This document shows positions 1 to 8,152 of a DNA stretch of 64,000 nucleotides, piece by piece. Position numbers and translations under genes: made by a program. Position 1 is the first letter of the stretch. Each line of letters starts with the position of its first letter. The stretch is from Pseudomonas proteolytica. GTDB lineage: Bacteria; Pseudomonadota; Gammaproteobacteria; Pseudomonadales; Pseudomonadaceae. Under the pieces are notes generated by a model. The model was not told where the DNA came from, made no database searches, and saw only the letters and a program-made list of their open reading frames with translations. The stretch lies in NCBI RefSeq assembly GCF_007858275.1, contig NZ_VFEV01000012.1:91057-155056 (forward strand). Reading direction: 5' to 3'.

Positions 1-2
1 CA

Positions 3-302
3 TTCCGTCAGGCTGAGTTCCAGATTCTCTACGGCAAGGGTATTTACCTGAACGGCGAGATGATCGACCTGGGCGTGCTGCACGGTTTTGTCGAGAAGTC
101 CGGTGCCTGGTATGCCTACAACGGCAGCAAGATCGGTCAGGGCAAGGCCAACTCGGCCAAGTTCCTGCAGGACAACCCCGATATCGCGGCGACCCTTGAG
201 AAGCAGATCCGCGACAAGCTGCTGACCCCAGCGCCAGACGTCAAGGCCGCCGCCAACCGCGAACCTGTTGACGACATGGCAGAAGCCGACGCTGATATCT
301 GA
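3..302 (+). CDS. recA: RecA recombinase, C-terminal part (partial at window start)
   Basis: RecA forms filaments on single-stranded DNA, drives strand exchange and triggers LexA self-cleavage in the SOS response. Only the last ~100 residues lie in the window. The end of the ATPase core is visible ([13 protein letters not shown]), followed by the small C-terminal domain ([26 protein letters not shown]) and the acidic tail rich in Asp/Glu ([13 protein letters not shown]) that normally restrains RecA activity. The reading frame is open from base 3, so the gene continues upstream. recX starts 8 bases after the stop, the usual recA-recX arrangement in Pseudomonas. The promoter and LexA box are outside the window. 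Family assignment is certain. Confidence 0.98.
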   Translation, partial: FRQAEFQILYGKGIYLNGEMIDLGVLHGFVEKSGAWYAYNGSKIGQGKANSAKFLQDNPDIAATLEKQIRDKLLTPAPDVKAAANREPVDDMAEADADI

Positions 303-310
303 GCCCAACG

Positions 311-778
311 ATGACCGTTGTACTCGATACGCTGGTTGCGGTACGGCGTACGGCAATGGACCTGCTCGCACGTCGCGAGCATGGTCGTGTCGAGCTGACG
401 CGTAAACTGCGTCAGCGTGGCGCCCCTCCCGAAATGATCGAAACAGCCCTCGACCGCTTGACGGAAGAGGGGCTGCTTTCGGAAGCCCGTTATCTCGAAA
501 GTTTTGTTTCCTACCGGGCACGCTCGGGCTACGGGCCTGCGCGGATTCGCGAAGAGCTGAGCCAGCGAGGCTTGCAACGCGCCGATATCGATCTGGCGCT
601 GCGTGAGTGTGGCATCAGTTGGCAAGCACAACTGGAAGACACCTGGCGCCGCAAGTTTGCCGGCCATCTGCCGATTGATGCCCGTGAGCGTGCCAAGCAA
701 GGGCGTTTTTTGAGCTATCGCGGATTTTCGATGGAGATGATCAGCCGCTTGTTGAGCGGTCGTGATCTGGACGACTGA
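311..778 (+). CDS. recX: RecX, regulator of RecA
   Basis: RecX binds within or at the end of RecA filaments and limits their growth. The 155-residue product has the usual RecX length and all-helical repeats: [19 protein letters not shown] is followed by a [17 protein letters not shown] segment and a second three-helix repeat ([14 protein letters not shown]). The ATG at 311 lies 8 bases after the recA stop, so it is probably translated from recA read-through transcripts, as in related species. A REP element and a bidirectional terminator follow, separating it from the convergent LOG gene. Confidence 0.95.
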   Translation: MTVVLDTLVAVRRTAMDLLARREHGRVELTRKLRQRGAPPEMIETALDRLTEEGLLSEARYLESFVSYRARSGYGPARIREELSQRGLQRADIDLALRECGISWQAQLEDTWRRKFAGHLPIDARERAKQGRFLSYRGFSMEMISRLLSGRDLDD

Positions 779-791
779 AGCGTGAGCCCCT

Positions 792-880
792 TGTAGCAGC
801 CGGCTTGCCGGCGATAGCGGTGGGCCAGGTATCAGTACAATGACAGATAGACCGCTATCGCTGGCAAGCCAGCTCCTACA
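792..880. repeat. REP pair (inverted repeat)
   Basis: Two facing REP halves: TGTAGCAGCCGGCTTGCCGG on the left and a matching CTGGCAAGCCAGCTCCTACA on the right, with complementary inner segments (GCGATAGCGGT and ACCGCTATCGC). It lies between recX and its terminator. Confidence 0.85.
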
Positions 881-897
881 AGGATTTTGCGTTTATA

Positions 898-933
898 CAA
901 AAAGGCCCGCTATGAAAATAGCGGGCCTTTTTT
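898..933. terminator. Bidirectional rho-independent terminator (recX / LOG gene)
   Basis: Hairpin AAGGCCCGCTAT-GAAA-ATAGCGGGCCTT flanked by A and T runs on both sides. It sits between convergent recX and the LOG-family gene and can serve both strands. Confidence 0.85.
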
Positions 934-946
934 GCGTTTTACGGCA

Positions 947-2059
947 TCACGCTGGCTCCGGCGTCAGCCGTTGCTGCGTTTTACCCTGGGCCTGCGCCCA
1001 GTTTTCCGGCAAGTTGATGTAATCCACCAACTCCCGCAACCGCCCCTGGTTGCGGCCGGTGAAATTGAACACCAGCCGCGTCAGGTGGCTGAAGCGTGCT
1101 TCATCGTGTTCTTCACCCCCATAGGCCAGTTGCTGGAAGTCATCACTCAACCGCAGGTCAGCGAATTCGGTCTGCATATGCGCCAATGCGCGCTCGCTGA
1201 GCGGGTGGTTCATGCGTACCACAAACTGACGCTTGAGCCAGCGGGTGGAGTGGAAGTTGGCGTAGAACTGGTTGATTTCATTCACTGCCTCTTCCGCGCT
1301 GTGTACCAGGCGCACCAGCTTTAGATCCGTAGGCAGGATGTAGCGGTTGGCCTCCAACTGGCTGCGAATAAAATCCAGGGCGCCTTTCCAGAATCCACCG
1401 CCTGGCTCGTCTAGCAGCACCACGGGAACCAGTGGGCTCTTGCCCGTCTGGATCAGCGTCAGTACTTCCAGCGCTTCATCCAGGGTGCCGAAGCCCCCCG
1501 GGCACAGCACCAAGCCGTCGGCTTCCTTGACGAAAAACAGTTTGCGGGTAAAGAAGAAATGGAACGACAGCAGGTTCTCCGTGCCATCAATGGTCGGGTT
1601 GGCATGCTGTTCAAAGGGCAGGGTGATATTGAACCCCAGGCTGTGGGCCAGGCCAGCGCCTTCGTGGGCCGCGGCCATGATGCCGCCACCACCACCGGTA
1701 ATGACCATCAGGTCTGAGCGGGCCAGGGCTGCGCCCACTTCCCGGGCCAGGGCATAGAGCGGGCTTTCAACCGGGGTACGGGCCGAACCGAAGACAGTGA
1801 CCTTGCGGCGGCCCTTGAACTGTTCGAGCACGCGAAATGCATGGTCCAGTTCATTAATGGCTTTCAAGGTGATCTTTGCGTTCCAACGGTCGCGGTCGTC
1901 CTGGGCCATGCGTAGCACGGTGAGGATCATGTCGCGATACAGTGAAATATTCGGGCTGCTGGGGGCAATCAGGTTGAGTTGCGCTTCGACCTGCTGCGTG
2001 AGGTCGGCCCCGTTCTCTGGAAAATGACGGGTCAGGAGGTCATTCGGTTGATCAGGCAT
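947..2059 (-). CDS. LOG family nucleotide-binding protein (PpnN/TIGR00730-like)
   Basis: LOG-family proteins have a Rossmann-like fold and many hydrolyse nucleoside monophosphates to base and ribose 5-phosphate. Both family signatures are present in the 370 residues: a GGGGGIMAAAHEGA loop (ITGGGGGIM) and PGGFGTLDEALEVL, the PGGxGTxxE motif holding the catalytic Glu. VFGSARTP marks the first beta strand. The N-terminal ~90 residues are helical and specific to this longer subgroup. The ATG at 2059 has a GAAGGAG ribosome site. It is transcribed alone toward recX. Substrate is not deducible; PpnN (about 450 residues) is longer, so the name is not transferred. Confidence 0.85.
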   Translation of the reverse strand: MPDQPNDLLTRHFPENGADLTQQVEAQLNLIAPSSPNISLYRDMILTVLRMAQDDRDRWNAKITLKAINELDHAFRVLEQFKGRRKVTVFGSARTPVESPLYALAREVGAALARSDLMVITGGGGGIMAAAHEGAGLAHSLGFNITLPFEQHANPTIDGTENLLSFHFFFTRKLFFVKEADGLVLCPGGFGTLDEALEVLTLIQTGKSPLVPVVLLDEPGGGFWKGALDFIRSQLEANRYILPTDLKLVRLVHSAEEAVNEINQFYANFHSTRWLKRQFVVRMNHPLSERALAHMQTEFADLRLSDDFQQLAYGGEEHDEARFSHLTRLVFNFTGRNQGRLRELVDYINLPENWAQAQGKTQQRLTPEPA

Positions 2060-2332
2060 TCAGCTTCTCCTTCGTTACAGAGCCCAGGCGTCTTATTGCA
2101 GGCTGCTGACGGCGACGAAACAGGCTCTGTATGTTCCTTGTGATTAAAAACCTTGGCACTGCAAGCCACTCGAGGGCAACCTTTTTTACCCTGGAAATGT
2201 TACCGGATCACTCGATCATGAGCCCCTAAAGTCTTGTCTGGCAATAACTTAATGGGGATTGACGAAGGTTTTGCAGGAGGAGTTGTGGTGAGAGGACAGG
2301 CCCCCTCGCCACATGGCTCTTGGGGAAGGTAC

Positions 2333-2767
2333 TTACTTTTTCTTCTTGGCCGGGGCCGGGCAATCAGCTTCAACGAACTTGACCGACGCCACCGGGCGAT
2401 TGGTCTTGTTCTCGGAGATTTCGTAGCGCATCACGGCGCCCTTGGCCATCAACTCGCGATAGCCTTTGTTCAGGCAAACGCTTTGCCCCAGCTGGAAATA
2501 CACAGCTTTGGGGTTGGCGCGCATTTGTTCGGCCCGTTCTGGCAGCACGCTCAGGTGGTCAATCAGATGCATGCCTTCAACGGTGTAGGCCACTTCCAGG
2601 GTTTGTTCATCAATTTCCCTGGGCAGGTCTTTGTTGCTTTCTGCCGCGACGCTTTGCAGTTTCTTGTTCATTTGCAGCTCCACCAGGGAGGCTGCCTGGG
2701 CGCCCAAGGGCAATACCAGCGCCAGGGCGACGGTGGGGGCGGCAAGACGCAACATAAGACGCAGCAT
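2333..2767 (-). CDS. PA3611-family small secreted protein
   Basis: A 144-residue protein with a clear signal peptide (MLRLMLRLAAPTVALALVL, cleavage near AQA-A), so it is exported to the periplasm or beyond. The mature part is mostly helical with two cysteines (SVCLNKG and EADCPAP) that could form a disulphide, and it ends in a lysine tail. I assign it to the PA3611 family, described in P. aeruginosa as quorum-sensing-regulated, from its length, signal peptide and position in the recA-erdR neighbourhood; no biochemical role can be read from the sequence. ATG 2767 has a GGAGAG ribosome site. It diverges from the DTW gene. Confidence 0.7.
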   Translation of the reverse strand: MLRLMLRLAAPTVALALVLPLGAQAASLVELQMNKKLQSVAAESNKDLPREIDEQTLEVAYTVEGMHLIDHLSVLPERAEQMRANPKAVYFQLGQSVCLNKGYRELMAKGAVMRYEISENKTNRPVASVKFVEADCPAPAKKKK

Positions 2768-2960
2768 GAAACTCTCCTGATTCGGTTACTGGTCCATAGA
2801 CCCGTCACTGCGCTGTGCGTTCAGTGGCGCGGGATTATAGGTGACCGGCAGCCGCGACGGCCAGGCGTATTGGCTGGGCGGCTCTGGTAAACTGCCGGCA
2901 CTTTTGCCTGCCCCGAGTTTTGTCCGTGTTGATTTTCATCGCTTCACAACGGCACCCGCT

Positions 2961-3671
2961 ATGAGCCACGCAGTGTTCCGTCTGCGTACCCAGCGCCTGG
3001 CCCGTGCCGTGAGCCCCTTTGTTGCCCGTGGCTCGCGTGCCGAACGTTGCCCCAGGTGCCGGGTCATCCCCGAATACTGCCTGTGCGCCTGGCGCCCCAA
3101 GGTTGCGGCCAAGTCGGCCATGTGCCTGTTGATGCACGACGTGGAACCGATGAAACCCAGCAATACCGGTTGGCTGATCGCTGATGTCATCGACGACACC
3201 AGCGCCTTCCCCTGGACGCGCACGGCCGTCGAACCTGAACTGCTGGCGCTGCTGGCCGACCCGCAATGGCAGCCCTACATCGTCTTTCCCGGCGAGTTTG
3301 TGGCGCCGCAGCGGGTGGTCAACCAGGTCAAGGTGGCGGATGGCAAGCGCCCGTTGTTTATCCTGCTGGACGGCACCTGGAGCGAAGCGCGCAAGATGTT
3401 CCGCAAGAGCCCGTATCTGGAACACCTGCCGGTACTGAGCCTGGAGCCGGAGCAGCTATCGCGCTACAAATTGCGCCGTTCCAAGCGCGATGACCATTTC
3501 TGCACGGCCGAAGTGGCTGCCTTGTGCCTGGAACTGGCCCAGGACCAGCAGGCCAGTGAAGTGCTGGATGCCTACCTGGATGTGTTCAGTACCCATTACC
3601 TGGCGGCCAAGTTCCAGTTGGCCCTGGACCCGACGGACAGCGTCCACACGCGTCTTGCCCCTTATCTGTAG
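2961..3671 (+). CDS. tapT: DTW-domain tRNA-uridine aminocarboxypropyltransferase (TapT)
   Basis: TapT transfers the 3-amino-3-carboxypropyl group of S-adenosylmethionine to U47 of tRNA (acp3U). The defining DTW motif region is seen as LLDGTWSEARKMFRKS, with an N-terminal cysteine cluster (CPRCRVIPEYCLC) typical of the family. The frame is open from 2841, but ATG 2961 gives 236 residues, close to the E. coli protein. It is a single gene, divergent from the PA3611-like gene and followed by the erdR-dgkA block. Confidence 0.85.
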   Translation: MSHAVFRLRTQRLARAVSPFVARGSRAERCPRCRVIPEYCLCAWRPKVAAKSAMCLLMHDVEPMKPSNTGWLIADVIDDTSAFPWTRTAVEPELLALLADPQWQPYIVFPGEFVAPQRVVNQVKVADGKRPLFILLDGTWSEARKMFRKSPYLEHLPVLSLEPEQLSRYKLRRSKRDDHFCTAEVAALCLELAQDQQASEVLDAYLDVFSTHYLAAKFQLALDPTDSVHTRLAPYL

Positions 3672-3832
3672 GCATTGGGGCCAGATGACCTTTGCATGAT
3701 GGCACTGCAACGCCTGAGCCGGCTAAAATGCCATCAAGCGTAACTGTTCGTGACAGCCGCTGGCTGGCACCTCGTACGTTGGTGAGCACCGAACCCATCG
3801 GTGCTCCCATAAAAAACAGGATCATTTAATAA

Positions 3833-4483
3833 ATGGCCACATACGAAATCCTGATTGCCGATGACCACCCACTTTTTCGCAGCGCGCTGCACCAGGCGGT
3901 CACACTGGGCCTGGGCCCGGATGTACGCCTGGTGGAAGTGGGCAGCATCGCGGAACTGGAAGCCCGCCTGACTGACAAGACCGATTGGGATCTGGTGCTG
4001 CTGGACCTGAATATGCCCGGCGCCTACGGGTTTTCCGGCTTGGTGCTGTTACGCGGGCAATATCCGCAGATTCCGGTGGTGATGGTGTCGGCCCAGGAAG
4101 AGGCCGATATCGTAGTGCGTTCCCGGGAGTTCGGGGCCAGTGGTTTTATCCCCAAATCCAGTTCCATGGAGCAGATTCAAACCGCGGTGCGTACGGTGTT
4201 GGACGGTGACGTCTCGTGGCCGCCCCAGGCCTTCGAAGAAATCAACGTGTCCGCCGAAGCCAAGGCTGCCCAGGAAGGACTCGCCAGCCTTACGCCCCAG
4301 CAGTTCCGTGTGTTGACCATGGTCTGCGAAGGCTTGCTGAACAAGCAGATCGCCTATGAATTGAGCGTGTCCGAAGCGACCATCAAGGCGCACGTTACCG
4401 CGATTTTCCGCAAGCTGGGTGTGCGCACCCGGACCCAGGCGGCGCTGCTGTTGCAACAACTTGAGTCAATTTCCCACTCGTAG
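3833..4483 (+). CDS. erdR: ErdR-type LuxR-family response regulator
   Basis: Two-domain response regulator of 216 residues. The receiver domain carries the acidic pair DD10-11, phospho-acceptor Asp58 (LVLLDLNMPG) and Lys near IPKSSS; the C-terminal LuxR-type helix-turn-helix is seen as LTPQQFRVLTMVCEGLLNKQIA and VSEATIKAHVTAIFRKLGV. In P. aeruginosa the ErdR regulator lies immediately before dgkA, as here, and controls ethanol/acetate oxidation genes through the exa system. No histidine kinase is adjacent. The role in acetate/ethanol metabolism is inferred from synteny. Confidence 0.82.
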   Translation: MATYEILIADDHPLFRSALHQAVTLGLGPDVRLVEVGSIAELEARLTDKTDWDLVLLDLNMPGAYGFSGLVLLRGQYPQIPVVMVSAQEEADIVVRSREFGASGFIPKSSSMEQIQTAVRTVLDGDVSWPPQAFEEINVSAEAKAAQEGLASLTPQQFRVLTMVCEGLLNKQIAYELSVSEATIKAHVTAIFRKLGVRTRTQAALLLQQLESISHS

Positions 4484-4557
4484 GGTGGCTCGATTCACGC
4501 TTTTTTGACCAGGCGTGCTCTAGCTTCCTCCCATCTTTTTTGCTCAGTTGCCTACCT

Positions 4558-4920
4558 ATGTCGCCTTTCAAGGGTCAAACCGGTATCAAACGTATCTTCA
4601 ACGCAGGGGGTTACTCCCTTGATGGCCTGCGTGCGGCTTTCACCGGCGAGGCGGCCTTTCGCCAGTTGGTCTTGCTCAATGTCATCCTGATTCCGTTGAG
4701 CTTCTTCCTCACGGTCAGCCGCGTAGAGCGCGCACTGCTGATCGCCGTGTGCCTGCTGGCGTTGATTGTCGAGTTGCTCAACTCGGCCGTGGAAGCGGCA
4801 ATCGACCGGATTTCCCTGGATCGCCACCCCCTGTCGAAAAACGCCAAGGACATGGGCAGCGCCGCGCAATTCGTGGCGCTGACCATGATCACCGTGGTGT
4901 GGGCCGTAATCCTGATCTAG
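4558..4920 (+). CDS. dgkA: Diacylglycerol kinase DgkA
   Basis: Integral membrane kinase that phosphorylates diacylglycerol to phosphatidic acid, recycling lipid released by periplasmic glucan and LPS modification. The 120 residues contain three hydrophobic helices and the signature EAAIDRISLDRHPLSKNAKDM with conserved Glu/Asn around LLNSAVEAAIDR, as in the 122-residue E. coli enzyme. An upstream in-frame TTG exists, but ATG 4558 begins with MSPFKGQTGIKRIF, the family start. The stop codon overlaps that of convergent finR in a shared CTAG (4917-4920). Confidence 0.95.
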   Translation: MSPFKGQTGIKRIFNAGGYSLDGLRAAFTGEAAFRQLVLLNVILIPLSFFLTVSRVERALLIAVCLLALIVELLNSAVEAAIDRISLDRHPLSKNAKDMGSAAQFVALTMITVVWAVILI

Positions 4921-5843
4921 GCGATATTCGGCAGTACGATCTCGTCGCTGCGCTGCACCCCAGCGGTGAAGGCGCGGCACAGTTCGAGGAACTCGCGCAT
5001 GGCCGAGGTCTGGTACTTCTGTTTATGCCAGATAAAGTAGAACTGCCGGGCCAGGTCCAGGTCCGGCGTCTCCACTGGCACCAGGCTGCCACGGCGGAAC
5101 GCATCCCGTAGCGCCAGGCGTGAAATGCAGCCAATCCCCAATCCGGACTCCACGGCCCGCTTGATCGCCTCGGTGTGCTCCAGCTCCAGGCGGATGTTCA
5201 GCGCGCTGCGATGATGGCGCATGGCTTGATCAAAGGTCAGGCGTGTCCCGGAGCCCTGTTCCCGCAGGATCCAGGCTTCATGGGTCAGTTGCTCCATGGT
5301 CGCCTGACCGCGCTGGGCCAGGGGATGCTGCGGCGCGCAGAACACCACCAGCTCATCCTCGACCCAGGTTTGCACCTCGATGTCTGGGTGGCTGCAGTCG
5401 CCTTCGATTAGACCCAGATCAATTTCGTAATGCGCAACCTGATGCACGATATGCGCAGTGTTCTGTACATGCAGCTTCACCTGGCTCTCGGGATGCTGCT
5501 GCATGAAACTGCCGATCAGCAGGGTGGCCAGGTAATTGCCGATGGTCAGGGTGGCGCCGACCGCCAGGGAACCGAAGCCAGACTTGCCGTTGAGCAGGTC
5601 TTCGATCTCCTTGGCCTGGTCCAGCAGCGCCACCGCCTGGGGTAGCAGTTGATGGCCCAGGGCGTTGAGGCTCAGGCGTTTACCGGCGCGGTCGAATAAT
5701 TGACAGCTGGATTGGCGCTCCAGCTCGGTGATCGAGGTGCTGGCGGCGGATTGAGATAAGGCCAGAAGGCCAGCAGCGCGTGACACACTTTCCTGCTGGG
5801 CGACGGCGACGAAGACTTGCAGTTGACGGAGAGTAAATCGCAT
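4917..5843 (-). CDS. finR: LysR-type regulator FinR
   Basis: LysR-type regulator of 308 residues: an N-terminal winged helix-turn-helix (MRFTLRQLQVFVAVAQQESV, AAGLLALSQSAASTSITELE) and a periplasmic-binding-like effector domain. It is divergent from fpr. In P. putida FinR is required for induction of fpr by superoxide generators, so control of the neighbouring gene is expected. The frame extends upstream to 5933, but ATG 5843 matches the family N-terminus and leaves 125 bases between the two divergent starts for operators. Confidence 0.87.
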   Translation of the reverse strand: MRFTLRQLQVFVAVAQQESVSRAAGLLALSQSAASTSITELERQSSCQLFDRAGKRLSLNALGHQLLPQAVALLDQAKEIEDLLNGKSGFGSLAVGATLTIGNYLATLLIGSFMQQHPESQVKLHVQNTAHIVHQVAHYEIDLGLIEGDCSHPDIEVQTWVEDELVVFCAPQHPLAQRGQATMEQLTHEAWILREQGSGTRLTFDQAMRHHRSALNIRLELEHTEAIKRAVESGLGIGCISRLALRDAFRRGSLVPVETPDLDLARQFYFIWHKQKYQTSAMREFLELCRAFTAGVQRSDEIVLPNIA

Positions 5844-5968
5844 ATCGATATAACCGATAACCCTTATCTTAATAATCCAGTTAACAGATATTGTCGCCGC
5901 CATTAGAATACTGTGCAATTGCGCACCTATCATTTTGGCGCAGACCCATTTCCAGGAGTTCCCCGTAC

Positions 5969-6748
5969 ATGAGCAACATGAACCACGAGCGTGTCCTCAG
6001 TGTTCATCACTGGAACGACACTCTGTTCAGCTTCAAGTGCACCCGCGACCCGGGCTTGCGCTTCGAGAACGGTCAGTTCGTGATGATCGGCCTGCAACAG
6101 CCTAACGGCCGCCCGCTCATGCGCGCTTACTCCATCGCCAGCCCGAACTGGGAAGAGCATCTGGAGTTCTTCAGCATCAAGGTTCCGGATGGCCCGCTGA
6201 CTTCCCAATTGCAGCATTTGAAGGAAGGCGATGAGATCATCATCAGCAAAAAACCGACTGGCACCCTGGTGCTGGACGATTTGAAGCCGGGCAAGCACCT
6301 GTACCTGCTCAGCACCGGTACTGGCCTCGCCCCCTTCATGAGCGTGATCCAGGACCCGGAAACCTACGAGCGCTTTGAAAAAGTGATCCTGTGCCACGGT
6401 GTGCGTTACGTCAACGAAGTCGCCTATCGCGAATTCATCACCGAACACCTGCCGCAGAACGAATTCTTCGGCGAGGCGCTGCGTGAAAAGTTGATCTACT
6501 ACCCAACCGTGACCCGCGAACCCTTCGAAAACGAAGGCCGCCTGACCGACCTGATGCGCAGCGGCAAGCTGTTCAGCGATATCGGCCTGCCGCCGATCAA
6601 CCCTGAAGACGACCGCGCCATGCTGTGCGGCAGCCCAAGCATGTTGGATGAGACCAGCGAAGTGCTGAACAGCTTCGGCCTGAAGGTTTCGCCACGGATG
6701 CGTGAGCCGGGTGACTACCTGATCGAACGCGCCTTCGTCGAGAAGTGA
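5969..6748 (+). CDS. fpr: Ferredoxin-NADP+ reductase
   Basis: FAD enzyme that moves electrons between NADPH and ferredoxin or flavodoxin and helps recover from oxidative stress. The 259 residues show the FAD-binding RAYSIASPNWE motif, the phosphate-binding GPLTSQL, the NADP-binding LLSTGTGLAPFMSVI and the CGSPSM motif near the end; it finishes EKAFVEK-like (ERAFVEK) as in Pseudomonas Fpr. ATG 5969 is preceded by CAGGAG; a second ATG at 5978 is possible. Expression is probably FinR-dependent, given the divergent finR. Confidence 0.95.
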   Translation: MSNMNHERVLSVHHWNDTLFSFKCTRDPGLRFENGQFVMIGLQQPNGRPLMRAYSIASPNWEEHLEFFSIKVPDGPLTSQLQHLKEGDEIIISKKPTGTLVLDDLKPGKHLYLLSTGTGLAPFMSVIQDPETYERFEKVILCHGVRYVNEVAYREFITEHLPQNEFFGEALREKLIYYPTVTREPFENEGRLTDLMRSGKLFSDIGLPPINPEDDRAMLCGSPSMLDETSEVLNSFGLKVSPRMREPGDYLIERAFVEK

Positions 6749-6760
6749 CCCCGGCACACC

Positions 6761-6857
6761 TGTAGGAGCGAGCTTGCTCGCGAAAGTCGTCAACGTTAAC
6801 TCGGTCGAGTTGACGCGTTGCCCTTGGGTTCTTCGCGAGCAAGCTCGCTCCTACAGG
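6761..6857. repeat. REP pair, GGAGCGAGCTTGCTCGCGA family
   Basis: Two facing copies of TGTAGGAGCGAGCTTGCTCG with a ~50-base spacer that itself contains an inverted repeat (TCAACGTTAACTCGG / GAGTTGACG). It lies between fpr and the shared terminator. Confidence 0.9.
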
Positions 6858-6874
6858 TGAAGGCGTTTGCAAAG

Positions 6875-6913
6875 AAAAGCCCGCATTGCCTGTGAAGGCA
6901 GTGCGGGCTTTTT
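6875..6913. terminator. Bidirectional terminator (fpr / trmO)
   Basis: Hairpin AAAAGCCCGCATTGCC-TGTGA-GGCAGTGCGGGCTTTTT between convergent fpr and trmO, with A/T runs on both sides. Confidence 0.85.
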
Positions 6914-6925
6914 CATTGCTGCGAT

Positions 6926-7621
6926 TTACTGCGCGGCAACCACTTCAAGCACACAAATCATCCCCGCCTCGGGATAGTGCCAACGCACATCCACATCCCA
7001 GAACCGCACGCCGTATTCGCGCTCTGGCCCGGGCGTCTGATAGGCCGGGCGTGGATCCTGCGCCAGGCATTGTTCAATCAGCTCCACCAACGGCTCGCCA
7101 AGGCGCTGAGCGTGAGTGTGAGCCTGTTGCAGGGCGGTCTTCAGCCATTGCACGGGGATCAGCGCCGGTGCGGCACTGGCAATGCTGTTGGTGGCCGTGT
7201 CGATGATGTCGGCATACGGCACATACGGCTTGATATCCAATACCGGCGTGCCATCGAGCAGATCGATCCCGGAAACCCACAGCCGGCCCGGCTCCACCTT
7301 GTCCAGTTTCACCACCGACTGGCCGATCCCATTGGGGCGATGGGTTGCGCGGGTGGCAAATACACCCATGGATGTGTTGCCGCCCAGGCGCGGTGGGCGC
7401 ACTTTCAAGCGCGGCTTGTCTTCCAGGGCCTGATGAAACAGGAACAGCAGCCACACATGGCTGACCTGCTCCAGGCCTTGCACCGCCTCACCCTGGTCGA
7501 ACGGCGCCACCAACTCCAACACGCCCCGTGCGGCGGGCGCCAGTTGTGGCTGGCGCGGGATGGCGAACTTCTCCTTGAAGCAGGAGCGCACGAAGCCCAC
7601 GGGCGAGACGTTGTAACTCAT
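6926..7621 (-). CDS. trmO: tRNA (N6-threonylcarbamoyladenosine37-N6)-methyltransferase TrmO
   Basis: TrmO methylates the N6 of t6A37 in tRNA-Thr. The 231 residues match the TsaA/YaeB family: a beta-barrel N-terminal domain with SHVWLLFLFH, GVFATRATHRPNGIGQS (the SAM-binding core) and DLLDGTPVLDIKPYVPY. Length is close to the E. coli enzyme (235). Start ATG 7621 lies four bases after the stop of the upstream DUF1456 gene, so both are probably in one transcript with the pseudouridine synthase, making a small RNA-related unit. Confidence 0.93.
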   Translation of the reverse strand: MSYNVSPVGFVRSCFKEKFAIPRQPQLAPAARGVLELVAPFDQGEAVQGLEQVSHVWLLFLFHQALEDKPRLKVRPPRLGGNTSMGVFATRATHRPNGIGQSVVKLDKVEPGRLWVSGIDLLDGTPVLDIKPYVPYADIIDTATNSIASAAPALIPVQWLKTALQQAHTHAQRLGEPLVELIEQCLAQDPRPAYQTPGPEREYGVRFWDVDVRWHYPEAGMICVLEVVAAQ

Positions 7622-7624
7622 GGC

Positions 7625-8086
7625 TTACGCGCGAACCCGCAGGGTCAGGCCCTTGAGGAAGTTACGCAGCAACTGGTCGCCACACGGACGATAGTTGGTG
7701 TGGCCGAACTTGCGGAACAGCGCGCTCAGCTCTGGCTTGGACACCGGGAACTCGGCAGCCTTGAGGATGGCGTGCATGTCGTCTTCCTTGAGTTCGAAGG
7801 CCACGCGCAGCTTCTTGAGGATGATGTTGTTGGTCACCGGGGTTTCGATCGGCTGTGGTGGACGGCTTTCATCCTTGCCGCGCTTGAAGATCACCAGGCC
7901 ATCGAGGAAATGCGCCATGACCTCGTCGGGGCAGAACACGAAGCCTTCTTCCTCGTCTTTCTTGAGGTAGGTCAGCAGGTCTTCCTTGGACACTTCCATG
8001 CCGCCGATCTTGATGATCTCGACCATCTTGTTGTCGCTGATGTCGAGCATGTAGCGCACGCTGCGCAGTACGTCATTGTGAATCAT
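7625..8086 (-). CDS. DUF1456 family protein (YehS-like)
   Basis: The product (153 residues) consists of two DUF1456 repeats: MIHNDVLRSVRYMLDISDNK and, in the second half, NIILKKLRVAFELKEDDMHAIL. Each ends in a FL(D/N)GL-type segment (FLDGLVIFKRGKDE; FLKGLTLRVRA). E. coli YehS has the same layout, and no function is established for it. A TTG codon at 8095 is in frame, but ATG 8086 fits the family start and has an AGGA ribosome site. It sits three bases upstream of trmO and 66 bases downstream of the pseudouridine synthase start region's operon mate, on the same strand. Confidence 0.85.
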   Translation of the reverse strand: MIHNDVLRSVRYMLDISDNKMVEIIKIGGMEVSKEDLLTYLKKDEEEGFVFCPDEVMAHFLDGLVIFKRGKDESRPPQPIETPVTNNIILKKLRVAFELKEDDMHAILKAAEFPVSKPELSALFRKFGHTNYRPCGDQLLRNFLKGLTLRVRA

Positions 8087-8152
8087 GGTGGGCAATCCTG
8101 GTATTCGACTGTAGACACCGCCCGGGCGGGCGATGTCGATAGATAGGGTGGC

